A stretch of DNA of 64,000 nt from the NCBI GenBank assembly GCA_040756575.1, contig JBFLYP010000015.1, positions 4,431 to 68,430 of the forward strand, written 5' to 3'. The notes under the pieces are model-generated. The model was given only the letters and a program-made list of their open reading frames with translations. It did not search any database and was not told the DNA's origin. Below, piece after piece: positions 52,698-61,436 of the stretch. Origin of the DNA: DTYU01 sp040756575 (lineage in GTDB: Bacteria; Bacillota; Desulfotomaculia; Desulfotomaculales; Ammonificaceae). A program made the position numbers and the translations under genes. Numbering within the stretch: the first letter of the stretch is position 1; every line of letters begins with the position of its first letter.

Positions 52698-53455
52698 TGC
52701 GGGGGTTGCTCTTCAGTTGGTACCCGATCGTCTGGGAGGAGATGGTCTACTGGCGGCGCCGCTTCTGGCTCTACTTAGCCGTCTATATGCTTTCGCCGCT
52801 CATCTTTCTCCTCACTTTCGGTTACGGGGTGGGGCAGCGGGTAAAGATGCTCATTCCCGGCGGGATGAGTTACCTTGATTTTCTGGTCCCCGGGGTGGTG
52901 GCGCTGGCGGTTTTTAATAACGGGATCACTTCGGTGACGGTGCGGATGTTTTATAACCGCCTGCATTTTAAAAGCTTTGAGGCTTACCGCCTTGCGCCCG
53001 TCGGCAATTTTGCGGTCTGGTTCGGCTACGCTGTTTCCGGTACCTTCCGGGGGCTTCTGTCCGGCGGCATCGTATTGGGCCTGGTGCTCGTCCTCGTTCC
53101 CGGTTTCGATTTTGCGCCCGCCGGGCTTTTAGGATTGGCGGCCGTTGCCTTTTCCTGCGGCGCCTTTGGGGTCTTGTTAGGCCTCTGCCTGCGCTCCTTT
53201 GACGACCAGACGGTGGTGAGCGAATTCGTTATCGTGCCGATGACCTTTCTTTGCGGGACGCTCATCCCGCTCGAGCGGCTGCCGGAAGTGTTGCAGGCGG
53301 TGGTCCGGTTTCTGCCGTTAACCCCGGCGACGGAGGTGCTCCGGGCGGCATTTACCGGCGGGCCAGTGCCTTTACCGGCGGTGGGGTTGCTTGGCGGCTG
53401 GACGGCGCTATTTTTCGCGCTGGGGCTTTGGCGGCTTAATTGCCGCGAGGAGTAA
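52697..53455 (+). CDS. ABC-2 exporter permease 1b
   Basis: 252 aa with six hydrophobic segments. It has the same landmarks as its neighbour (SYLDFLVPGVVALAVFNNG, FKSFEAYRLAPVGNFAVW, EFVIVPMTFLCGTLIPLERLP). The start overlaps the previous stop. Together with 50801 and 51918 it makes a complete exporter; the substrate is unknown. Confidence 0.87.
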   Translation: MRGLLFSWYPIVWEEMVYWRRRFWLYLAVYMLSPLIFLLTFGYGVGQRVKMLIPGGMSYLDFLVPGVVALAVFNNGITSVTVRMFYNRLHFKSFEAYRLAPVGNFAVWFGYAVSGTFRGLLSGGIVLGLVLVLVPGFDFAPAGLLGLAAVAFSCGAFGVLLGLCLRSFDDQTVVSEFVIVPMTFLCGTLIPLERLPEVLQAVVRFLPLTPATEVLRAAFTGGPVPLPAVGLLGGWTALFFALGLWRLNCREE

Positions 53456-53630
53456 CGTTCAACGTTAGGCTTAGGTTGACGGACCTTTGGGGTCCGTTCG
53501 ACGTTCTACGTTCTACGTTCGGGGTTCTACGTTGAACGGACCATAAATTACTGCTATAAGCTTGCACGTTGAACGTCGCACGGACCCCAAAAAGTTCTTC
53601 CGTCTAAGATTCAACGTTCACTTGCGGAGG
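53456..53630. repeat. Intergenic degenerate GTTCTACGTT / GGACCCCAAAGGTCC repeats
   Basis: About 175 bp with variants of ACGTTCTACGTTC and GCACGTTGAACGTCGCACG plus the block GGACCTTTGGGGTCC. Same repeat family as 31419-31579. A shorter run follows at 55662-55735. No gene is visible. Confidence 0.65.
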
Positions 53631-53636
53631 TAGACA

Positions 53637-55661
53637 ATGTCTGAATACAAGCGATGCGTTTTTCCCTTTACGGCCATTATCGGCCAGGAAAGGATGAAGC
53701 TTGCGCTCCTTTTAAACGCTGTTAACCCGCGTTTGGGCGGCGTGCTGGTACGCGGCGAGAAAGGAACGGCAAAATCCACAGCGGTCCGGGCTTTGGCGGC
53801 GCTTCTGCCGGAGATCGAAGTGGTCGCCGGGTGCCCGTGCAACTGCGACCCCCGCGACATCTCAAGCCTCTGCCCCTTCTGCCGGGAGCGCCTGGCGGCC
53901 GGCCGGGAACTCATTTCTGCCACCATCCGGGTGCCTGTGGTGGACCTCCCTGTTTCGGCCACCGAGGACCGCGTGGTGGGCAGCCTCGATTTCGAGTACG
54001 CCATCCGGTACGGGCGGCGGCGCTTTGAACCGGGTATCTTAGCGCGGGCGAACCGCGGCATTGTTTACGTCGACGAGGTAAACCTGCTCGATGACCATCT
54101 CGTTGACGTGCTGTTAGATGCGGCGGCTTCCGGGGTAAACGTGGTGGAGCGGGAAGGGGTGGCCTTTGTTCACCCGGCGGAATTCATCCTCGTTGGGACG
54201 ATGAATCCGGAGGAGGGGGAACTCCGGCCGCAACTCTTGGACCGCTTCGGTTTGTGCGTGCCGGTGGAAGGAATGAACGATCCCGCGGCGCGCGTGGCGG
54301 TCGTCCGGCGCCGAGAGGCTTTCGACAGCGATCCGATGGGTTTCCTGGCAGCTTTTGCGGCGCGGGAGAAAGAGCTGCGGGAGATGATTGTCCTGGCGCG
54401 GGCGCTGCTGCCCGAGGTAGCGGTATCCGCGGAGGTGGTCCGGCTGGCCGCCGACTTAGCGGCGGAGGCGCTTTGCGCCGGGCACCGGGCGGAGATAGTG
54501 CTTGTGCAGGCGGCGCGGGCGCTCGCGGCCTGGGAGGGACGGGGCGAGGCGACGGTCCAGGATGTTGAAAAGGTGGCGGAGCTGGTGCTTTGCCACCGGC
54601 GCCGCGAGGCACCGCCGCCTCCGCCGGAGCAGCCGGAGGAACCAGAGGCAGAGGAGCCGCCCGAGCCGCCGGAGGGGCAGGAGCAGGAGGAGCCGGACAA
54701 ACCGGAGCAAGAAAAAGAGGAGCCGCTGCTGCAGCCTGAGGGGCAGGATGATCGGGAGGGACAAGAGGACCGGGAAGGAAAGGATGCGCCCGCAACACCT
54801 CCACCAGCGGCCGCGGCCGAGACAGTCTTCGCCATTGGGGAACCGTTTCCGGTGAGAAGGCTCGATCACGGCCGCGACCGCATCTTGCGCAAGGGCTCCG
54901 GCCGGCGCTCCCGCACCAGGACGCCGACCAAGGCGGGCCGCTACGTCCGGGCCGCGGTGCGCCGGGAGCGTGATGACCTCGCCTTTGACGCCACCCTGCG
55001 GGCGGCGGCTCCCTACCAGGGACGGCGGGAGAAGAATGGCGTCGCCATCGCCATCGAGGCCGGGGACATCAGGGAGAAGGTACGGGAAAGGCGGATCGGG
55101 AATTTTCTGCTCTTTGTCGTGGATGCGAGCGGTTCGATGGGCGCACAGCAGCGAATGGTGGCGGCAAAAGGTGCGGTATTATCCCTTCTGCTCGACGCCT
55201 ACCAGAAGCGGGACCGGGTAGGGATGATCGCCTTCAAGGGAAACGAGGCGGCGGTCCTGCTGCCGCCCACCAACAGTGTGGAGTTAGCGCACCGGCGCTT
55301 GGCCGAACTGCCGACGGGCGGGCGGACGCCGCTGGCTGCGGGGCTTTATAAGGCTTACGAGATCGCCCGGGCCCACCTTTTTAAAAACCCGAACCTCTCC
55401 CCGCTGCTCATCGTCATCTCCGACGGGCGCGGAAACGTCAGCCTGGCCGGTGGGAAACCCCTTGATGAGGCTCAGCGCGTGGCCGCGCTTATCCGGGAAG
55501 AGGAACGGATAAGGCCGCTGGTGGTGGACGTGGAGAGGGAGGGGTTTATGAGTTTCGGCCTGGCGCGGCGGCTGGCGGAGGCTTTAGGTGCGGTGTATTA
55601 CAAGATCGAAGACCTGAAGGCAGACCTATTGGTGGAAGCGGTACGGGCGTTAACGGATTAA
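53637..55661 (+). CDS. Chelatase AAA+/VWA subunit (ChlD/CobT-like fusion, TIGR02442 type)
   Basis: 674 aa. The N-terminal AAA+ domain has Walker A VRGEKGTAKSTAVRAL, a Cys cluster CPCNCDPRDISSLCPFC, and Walker B IVYVDEVNLLDDHLVD. A Pro/Glu-rich acidic linker spans about residues 325-390, then a VWA domain with the MIDAS motif VVDASGSMGAQQR. This arrangement is that of ATPase/integrin-like partners of BchH/CobN chelatases, so it should power the CobN encoded at 37152. ATG 53637 follows GCGGAGG. Confidence 0.9.
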   Translation: MSEYKRCVFPFTAIIGQERMKLALLLNAVNPRLGGVLVRGEKGTAKSTAVRALAALLPEIEVVAGCPCNCDPRDISSLCPFCRERLAAGRELISATIRVPVVDLPVSATEDRVVGSLDFEYAIRYGRRRFEPGILARANRGIVYVDEVNLLDDHLVDVLLDAAASGVNVVEREGVAFVHPAEFILVGTMNPEEGELRPQLLDRFGLCVPVEGMNDPAARVAVVRRREAFDSDPMGFLAAFAAREKELREMIVLARALLPEVAVSAEVVRLAADLAAEALCAGHRAEIVLVQAARALAAWEGRGEATVQDVEKVAELVLCHRRREAPPPPPEQPEEPEAEEPPEPPEGQEQEEPDKPEQEKEEPLLQPEGQDDREGQEDREGKDAPATPPPAAAAETVFAIGEPFPVRRLDHGRDRILRKGSGRRSRTRTPTKAGRYVRAAVRRERDDLAFDATLRAAAPYQGRREKNGVAIAIEAGDIREKVRERRIGNFLLFVVDASGSMGAQQRMVAAKGAVLSLLLDAYQKRDRVGMIAFKGNEAAVLLPPTNSVELAHRRLAELPTGGRTPLAAGLYKAYEIARAHLFKNPNLSPLLIVISDGRGNVSLAGGKPLDEAQRVAALIREEERIRPLVVDVEREGFMSFGLARRLAEALGAVYYKIEDLKADLLVEAVRALTD

Positions 55662-55787
55662 GTTCACGGTTCACGGTTCGCAGCTTAAGCTCGGGCTGAT
55701 GGACGTTCTACGTTCCACGTTCAAGTGTGTAGGTTGTAGGGCGGGACTTGTGCCGCTGGTAATAAAAGGATACTAAGGAGGCAATTT

Positions 55788-56915
55788 ATGCAGAAACAGA
55801 TATTTCCCTTTACTGCTTTAGTCGGTCAGGAGGAAATGAAGAAGGCGCTGATCTTGAACGCCGTTAACCCGAAGCTTTCCGGCGTGCTGATCCGCGGCGA
55901 GAAGGGGACGGCGAAATCTACGGCGGTGCGAGCGCTGGCTGACCTGCTGCCCGAGATTATGGTCGTGGTGGACTGTCCTTTCGGCTGTGATCCCGAAGAC
56001 CCGACGACGATGTGTACTAAGTGCCGGGAGCGGCGGGAGGCCGGCGAAGAGCTGCCGGCGGTAACCCGGAAGATGCGGGTGGTGGATCTCCCCGTTTCGG
56101 CGACCGAGGACCGGGTGGTGGGGACACTTGACATTGAGCACGCGATTAAAAAGGGAGAAAAGCGCTTCGAGCCCGGCGTGCTGGCCGAGGCGAACCGGGG
56201 CATCCTTTACGTTGACGAGGTGAACCTGCTTGATGACCATGTGGTGGACGTGCTGCTTGATGCGGCGGCGATGGGGGTCAATACCGTCGAGCGGGAGGGT
56301 GTATCCTTTACGCACCCGGCGAATTTCATCCTGGTAGGGACGATGAACCCGGAGGAGGGAGAACTCCGCCCGCAACTGTTAGACCGCTTCGGGCTTTGCG
56401 TCAACATCACCGGCGTTGCCGATCCGGCGCTGCGGGTGGAGATCGTAAAGCGCCGGGCGGCTTTTGAGGAGGACCCGGCTGGGTTTACCGCCTTATGGGA
56501 GGAAGAGCAGCAACAGCTTCGCGAGCGGATCGTTGCTGCCCGCACGCTCTTGCCGCAAGTAGAGATTGGTGACGGGATGCTGCTGTTGATTGCGCAGATT
56601 GCCGTCGAGATGGGCGTGGACGGTCACCGTGCCGACCTGGTGATGATGAAGGCCGCGAGGACCAACGCGGCGCTCGGGGGGCGTACAGAGGTTACCGAAG
56701 CTGACGTTAAGGAGACGGCCGACTTTGCACTCCTACACCGGATGCGGCGTAAACCCTTTCAGGAGGTCGCCGTTGACCGGGAGAAGCTTGCCGGCGTCTT
56801 CGGGATGCACCCGCACCGGGACGGCAGCCAGATGACCGGCCACAGCCATTCCCACGTGCACGTCCATAGCCATCCGCACCGTCACCCGCACGGCCATACG
56901 CACGGGGTGCGGTAG
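55788..56915 (+). CDS. Chelatase AAA+ subunit (ChlI/BchI-like) with His-rich tail
   Basis: 375 aa. Walker A IRGEKGTAKSTAVRAL, Cys cluster CPFGCDPEDPTTMCTKC, Walker B ILYVDEVNLLDDHVVD and GTMNPEEGELRPQLLDRFG match BchI-type motors. The last 30 residues, unlike the neighbour's, are a His tail (HSHSHVHVHSHPHRHPHGH) that could hold Ni, Co or Zn. It is a paralogue of the AAA+ part of the preceding gene; together they would form mixed rings serving CobN. AAGGAGG precedes ATG 55788. Confidence 0.9.
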   Translation: MQKQIFPFTALVGQEEMKKALILNAVNPKLSGVLIRGEKGTAKSTAVRALADLLPEIMVVVDCPFGCDPEDPTTMCTKCRERREAGEELPAVTRKMRVVDLPVSATEDRVVGTLDIEHAIKKGEKRFEPGVLAEANRGILYVDEVNLLDDHVVDVLLDAAAMGVNTVEREGVSFTHPANFILVGTMNPEEGELRPQLLDRFGLCVNITGVADPALRVEIVKRRAAFEEDPAGFTALWEEEQQQLRERIVAARTLLPQVEIGDGMLLLIAQIAVEMGVDGHRADLVMMKAARTNAALGGRTEVTEADVKETADFALLHRMRRKPFQEVAVDREKLAGVFGMHPHRDGSQMTGHSHSHVHVHSHPHRHPHGHTHGVR

Positions 56916-56940
56916 GGCGGGCGGTTTAGGAGGGGCACAC

Positions 56941-57780
56941 TTGATCGAGATTAAAAACCTGTGCAAGAGCTATGGCAGCATCCGGGCGGTTGTTGATCTT
57001 AATCTGCGGATCGAGGAAGGCGAAATCTTCGGACTGCTCGGTCCTAACGGGGCCGGGAAGACCACCACCGTGCGGATGCTGACGATGCTCACCCGGCCGG
57101 CCGCAGGCGAAGCCTATATCGCAGGGTATGAGGTGCAGCGGGAACTCGGCCGGGTGCGGAACGCGATCGGCGTGGTGCCGCAGCACATGAACCTGGACCA
57201 GGAACTCACCGCGCGTGAAAACCTGGAACTCCACGGGCGGTTATATAAGATGCATGCCGCCGAGCGGCGTCGGCGCATTGAGGAACTCCTGGCCTTTGTC
57301 GAACTGAGCGACCGTGCTGACGAACTGGTAAGCCGGTTTTCGGGCGGGATGAAACGGCGGCTCATGATCGCGCGGGCGCTGATGCACAAACCAAACGTTC
57401 TTTTCTTAGACGAGCCGACGGTGGGACTCGACCCGCAGACCAGGCGGCGCCTGTGGGACCTCATCCGGCAGATGAACCGGGACGGCGTTACGGTGCTCCT
57501 CACCACCCACTACATCGAGGAGGCGGAGGCGCTCTGCCACCGGGTGGGGATAATGGACCGGGGAAAACTGATCGCGCTGGGCGCGCCGGCGGAGCTTAAA
57601 GAACGTGTCGGGCGCTATGTGGTTGAGTCCTTAAACGGCGGGGAGACAAGCTACACCCTTTTCGCTACGCGGGAAGAAGCGCTTGGCTTTGCCGGCTCGC
57701 TACGGGACGGTGTGACGATCCGGGAAGCGAGCCTCGAGGATGTCTTCGTGCAGTTGACCGGGCGCAGGGTGGGGGAATAG
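56941..57780 (+). CDS. ABC-2 type exporter ATPase 2
   Basis: 279 aa. Walker A GPNGAGKTTTVRM, signature FSGGMKRRLMIARALMHKP, Walker B LFLDEPTVGLDPQTR, ending LEDVFVQLTGRRV. Close paralogue of the ATPase at 50801, and the two share long identical strings such as LTTHYIEEAE. TTG 56941 follows AGGAGGGG. Pairs with the permease gene 118 nt downstream. Confidence 0.92.
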   Translation: MIEIKNLCKSYGSIRAVVDLNLRIEEGEIFGLLGPNGAGKTTTVRMLTMLTRPAAGEAYIAGYEVQRELGRVRNAIGVVPQHMNLDQELTARENLELHGRLYKMHAAERRRRIEELLAFVELSDRADELVSRFSGGMKRRLMIARALMHKPNVLFLDEPTVGLDPQTRRRLWDLIRQMNRDGVTVLLTTHYIEEAEALCHRVGIMDRGKLIALGAPAELKERVGRYVVESLNGGETSYTLFATREEALGFAGSLRDGVTIREASLEDVFVQLTGRRVGE

Positions 57781-57897
57781 TTTGGTTATTTAGCCATGGC
57801 TCTTGGGTGCGTAAGCAGAATTCGGTGGTCGGAATCCGGAAATGGGAACCGGATACTATCCGGTATTTTGGCTTTGTAGTTATGCGGAGGAAGAGAA

Positions 57898-58629
57898 ATG
57901 GACTGCTACACTGTCTTCTGGCGGGAAATGATCGCCTTTCGGCGGAGCTTCTGGAAATTTACTGCCACGCGGCTGATAAGCCCCTTTCTTTACCTCGTCG
58001 CCTTCGGCTGGGGCCTCGGACGAAACATTGCCGTAAACGGCGGCTCGTACCTCGATTTTGTCGTCCCCGGCATCATTGCGCTCAGCGCGATGACGGTAAG
58101 CTTCAACGCGGTAGGGATCTCGCTCAATATGAGCCGCCTCTACCATAAGACCTTGGAGGAGTACCTCCTCGCCCCGGTCAGCAGCTTCTCCTTCGTTTTG
58201 GGCAAGGTGTTAGCGGGCACAGTCCGGGGGCTGGCGGCGGCGCTCATCATCCTGGTCCTCGGTTTCCTCTTCGGCGCCCGGCCCGCGGCGGGCATCTGGT
58301 TCTTCGCGGTGGTGTTTCTTACCTGTTTCCTTTTCGCGGCTTTAGGTGTAGTGGCGGCAATGACGGTGCCCTCCCACGAGGATATGTCCAACTTCAGCAC
58401 TTTCGTCATCCTGCCGATGGCCTTTCTCTGCGGCACTTTTTTCCGCGCGGAGAATCTGCCGGCTATCGTGGCCGACATCATTTACCTTTTGCCACTGACC
58501 CATACCAGCCATGCCCTGCGCTCCCTGGCGGGCGGTGACGGTTTGCCGGTCCAATCCCTGCTCGTCCTGGCCGCCTACGCCATGGTTTTCCTATTTGCGG
58601 CGGTATGGGTTATACGGCGGCTGCGGTAG
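57898..58629 (+). CDS. ABC-2 exporter permease 2
   Basis: 243 aa with six hydrophobic segments; SYLDFVVPGIIALSAMTVSFN, YHKTLEEYLLAPVSSFSF and FVILPMAFLCGTFFRAENLP are the ABC-2 landmarks. ATG 57898 has GCGGAGGAAG upstream. Unlike exporter 1 only one permease gene is present, so a homodimer is likely. Confidence 0.87.
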   Translation: MDCYTVFWREMIAFRRSFWKFTATRLISPFLYLVAFGWGLGRNIAVNGGSYLDFVVPGIIALSAMTVSFNAVGISLNMSRLYHKTLEEYLLAPVSSFSFVLGKVLAGTVRGLAAALIILVLGFLFGARPAAGIWFFAVVFLTCFLFAALGVVAAMTVPSHEDMSNFSTFVILPMAFLCGTFFRAENLPAIVADIIYLLPLTHTSHALRSLAGGDGLPVQSLLVLAAYAMVFLFAAVWVIRRLR

Positions 58630-58645
58630 GGAAGGCAAAGTCCGG

Positions 58646-59131
58646 ATGCGGTATATTCTTAAGCGCATCCTTTATCTGATGCCCGTGGTGCTCGGTGTTT
58701 CCGTTATTACTTTCGGGCTTGCCAACCTGGCTCCCGGCGACCCGGCCGAACTTATTCTGCGCTCCGGCGGGGTGGAGCCGACCAGGGAAGCCGTGGAAGC
58801 CCTGCGGGAAGAGCTGGGTTTAAACGACCCGTTTTACGTGCAGTACGGACGCTGGCTGTGGCGGGCGGCGCACGGGGACCTGGGTGAGTCTTTCCGCACC
58901 GGGCAGCCCGTGGCGGCGGAGATCATTTCCCGTTTCCCAGCCACCCTGGAGCTTACCGGCGCGGCACTGGTCTTTATGGTTTTCCTGGCGCTGTCGGCGG
59001 GCATCCTGGCCGCGCTTTACCGGCACGCCATCGTCGTATCCGGTTGGAAAGGGGTGGTTAGCAGTGAAAGTGTTTATAAGAATCAGGCAAATCGGCCTGT
59101 TGCTGCTCTTATGTTTGCCACATTTAAATAA
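58646..59131 (+). pseudogene. Truncated DppB/NikB-type ABC permease
   Basis: Starts as a standard peptide/nickel permease (MRYILKRILYLMPVVLGVSV, FGLANLAPGDPAELIL, LGLNDPFYVQYGRWL, GDLGESFRTGQPV) and stays in family until about residue 128 (SAGILAALYRH), then runs into unrelated sequence (VVSGWKGVVSSESVYK) and stops at 161 aa instead of about 310. The break at about 59027 looks like a recombination junction with the importer operon that follows. Probably inactive. Confidence 0.8.
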
Positions 59132-59146
59132 GGGGAGGAGAAAGGA

Positions 59147-60268
59147 ATGCGGATAAAAGTGCTGAAGGCAGGGTTCCTGCTCATTGCCCTGCTAATTACC
59201 CTGGTTGTCCTGGGTGGGTGCGGCGCTAAAACGCCCGGGCAGGATGCTGGGGCGCCGCAGAAAGCCGTTGTCACCGACCTGGCCGGCCGGCAGGTGGAAG
59301 TTCCCGTTCCGGTAAATAAGGTGGTGGCCATCGGTCCCGGCGCGTTGCGGCTGGTTTGCTATGTCAACGGTGCGGATAAGGTGGTGGGCGTGGAAAACCT
59401 GGAAAAACAACAGCCTACCGGCAGGCCGTACATTTTGGCCCATCCCAAATTAAAGGATTTGCCCACCATTGGCCAGGGAGGGCCCGATTCTACTCCAGAC
59501 GCGGAAAAGCTGGTCAGCGTCAAGCCGGACGTAATTTTTGTCGCCTACCTGGTAGACAGGTCTCGGGCAGATGAACTGCAGGCCAAAACGAACATCCCGG
59601 TGGTGGTGCTGAGCTACGGCAGGCTGGCCACCTTTGACGAGGACGTTTACAAGTCCCTTGAGCTGATCGGCAAAATTATCGGCAGTGAAGAGAGGGCCCG
59701 GGAAGTAGTTGATTACCTGCAAAAATGCCGGCAGGATTTGCACGAGAGGACAAAGGACATCCCTGAAGACAAAAAGCCCAAAGTCTACGTGGGCGCCCTG
59801 GGCATGAAGGGTGTGCACGGCATCGAGAGCACCCAGGCCAAATATCCGCCCTTTGTGGCCGTCAATGCCCGGAATGTGGTCGACGAAACGGGTAAAACGG
59901 GAAGTGTCATGATCGACAAGGAAAAGCTCCTGAGCTGGGACCCCGACATTATCTTTATCGATGAAGGCGGCTTGAGCCTGGTGCGGGAAGACTACAAGAA
60001 AAACCCGCAGTTTTACCGGTCCCTGAAGGCGGTCGAAACAGGCCGGGTTTACGGCCAGATTCCTTATAACTACTACACCACAAACATCGGCACCGCCATT
60101 GCCGACGCCTACTACGCCGGAAAAGTGATTTTCCCCGAACAGTTTAAAGACATCGACCCGGCCCAAAAGGCCGACGAGATTTACCGGTTCCTTTTGGGCA
60201 AACCTTTATATGAACGGATGGCGAAAGATTACGGCGGCTTTAAAAAGGTGGATCTTGCCGGTCCGTAA
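59147..60268 (+). CDS. FecB/BtuF-type ABC binding lipoprotein
   Basis: 373 aa with a clear lipobox (LLITLVVLGGCGAK) and a type III binding-protein domain (VVTDLAGRQVEVPVPVNKVV; SVKPDVIFVAYLV; KPKVYVGALGMKGVHGIEST). It lacks the stalk domain of the three upstream binding proteins. With the next two genes it forms a self-contained importer for an iron- or cobalt-chelate-like ligand. GGGGAGGAGAAAGG precedes ATG 59147. Confidence 0.92.
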   Translation: MRIKVLKAGFLLIALLITLVVLGGCGAKTPGQDAGAPQKAVVTDLAGRQVEVPVPVNKVVAIGPGALRLVCYVNGADKVVGVENLEKQQPTGRPYILAHPKLKDLPTIGQGGPDSTPDAEKLVSVKPDVIFVAYLVDRSRADELQAKTNIPVVVLSYGRLATFDEDVYKSLELIGKIIGSEERAREVVDYLQKCRQDLHERTKDIPEDKKPKVYVGALGMKGVHGIESTQAKYPPFVAVNARNVVDETGKTGSVMIDKEKLLSWDPDIIFIDEGGLSLVREDYKKNPQFYRSLKAVETGRVYGQIPYNYYTTNIGTAIADAYYAGKVIFPEQFKDIDPAQKADEIYRFLLGKPLYERMAKDYGGFKKVDLAGP

Positions 60269-60362
60269 TACCTGAGGAATTCCCATGTTTGGAGCGAACC
60301 GGACAATTCCAGCCTGATGGTAAAGGATGGTAAATCTCTATTTTCGTGGGTGATAAGAAAAT

Positions 60363-61436
60363 ATGCGGCAGGTAGCGATGGAAAACATCCCGGAAAGTTA
60401 CCTTAAGTATACCCAGAGAAAAGTTTTCATCATTTGCCTGCTCGTCCTTTTAACCGCCCTGCTGGGTATCTACGCCATCAACGCCGGGTCGGCGGAACTT
60501 TCGCCGGTGGAGGTGCTCCTGACGTTGCTGGGTAAAGCGGAGGGACGCCTGAATATCATAATCTGGAATATCCGGCTGCCCCGGGTGCTGGCGGCGGTCA
60601 CTGCCGGGGTTGGCCTTTCCGTTGCCGGTTGCGTGATGCAAAACCTCTTGCGAAACCCGCTGGCGTCCCCCTTCACCCTGGGCATTTCGCAGGGTGCGGC
60701 CTTTGGCGCCGCCGTGGCCATCGTTGCCCTGGGGGCGGGGAGCACCCACAGCACCAGCGCTGATGCAGTGATCATCAACAACCCCTCCCTGGTCACCATT
60801 TCCGCCTTTGTAGGGGCGATGGTGACGACGCTGGTGGTGCTCTTTTTGGCCCAAGTCAGGGGGGTCACTCCCGAAGCGATGGTCCTGGCGGGGGTGGCCC
60901 TGGGCTCCCTTTTTTCAGCCGCCACCATTATCCTGCAGTTTTTTGCCAGCGACGTGCAGGTGGCTTCGGTTGTTTTCTGGACCTTCGGCGATATCGGCCG
61001 GGCTTCCTGGCGGGAGCTGGAAATCATGGCCGCGCTAACCTTTGCCGCGTTGCTTTACTTTATGGCCAACCGGTGGAATTACAATGCTCTGGACGGCGGG
61101 GAGGAGACGGCCAAAGGGCTGGGTGTTGATGTGGAGAGAATCAGGTTGACCGGGATGTTCGCGGCCTCCCTGGTTACGGCGGTGACTGTTTCGTTTCTGG
61201 GCATCATCGGCTTTATCGGCCTGGTCGGCCCGCACATGATGAGAAAGGTGCTGGGCGGCGACCACCGTTTTCTAATCCCGGCTTCCAGCGTAATGGGAGG
61301 GCTTTTGCTGCTTGCTTCCGATACTCTGGCAAGGACCATTATTTCCCCGGTTGTTTTGCCGGTAGGGGCGATTACCTCCTTTATGGGTGCCCCCCTGTTC
61401 CTTTATCTTCTCTCCAGGGGGTATAGCAAAAGATGA
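60363..61436 (+). CDS. FecCD-family ABC importer permease 2
   Basis: 357 aa, about nine membrane segments; IRLPRVLAAVTAGVGLSVAG, MQNLLRNPLASPFTLGISQG and LGIIGFIGLVGPHMMRKVLG are family motifs. ATG 60363 or ATG 60381 may be the start. It overlaps the ATPase gene by 4 nt (ATGA). Confidence 0.92.
   Translation: MRQVAMENIPESYLKYTQRKVFIICLLVLLTALLGIYAINAGSAELSPVEVLLTLLGKAEGRLNIIIWNIRLPRVLAAVTAGVGLSVAGCVMQNLLRNPLASPFTLGISQGAAFGAAVAIVALGAGSTHSTSADAVIINNPSLVTISAFVGAMVTTLVVLFLAQVRGVTPEAMVLAGVALGSLFSAATIILQFFASDVQVASVVFWTFGDIGRASWRELEIMAALTFAALLYFMANRWNYNALDGGEETAKGLGVDVERIRLTGMFAASLVTAVTVSFLGIIGFIGLVGPHMMRKVLGGDHRFLIPASSVMGGLLLLASDTLARTIISPVVLPVGAITSFMGAPLFLYLLSRGYSKR

Noticed and set aside
54170..54869. 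Several overlapping minus-strand frames rich in Ser, Pro and Ala
   Set aside because: They are shadows of the repetitive Pro/Glu linker of the chelatase VWA subunit.
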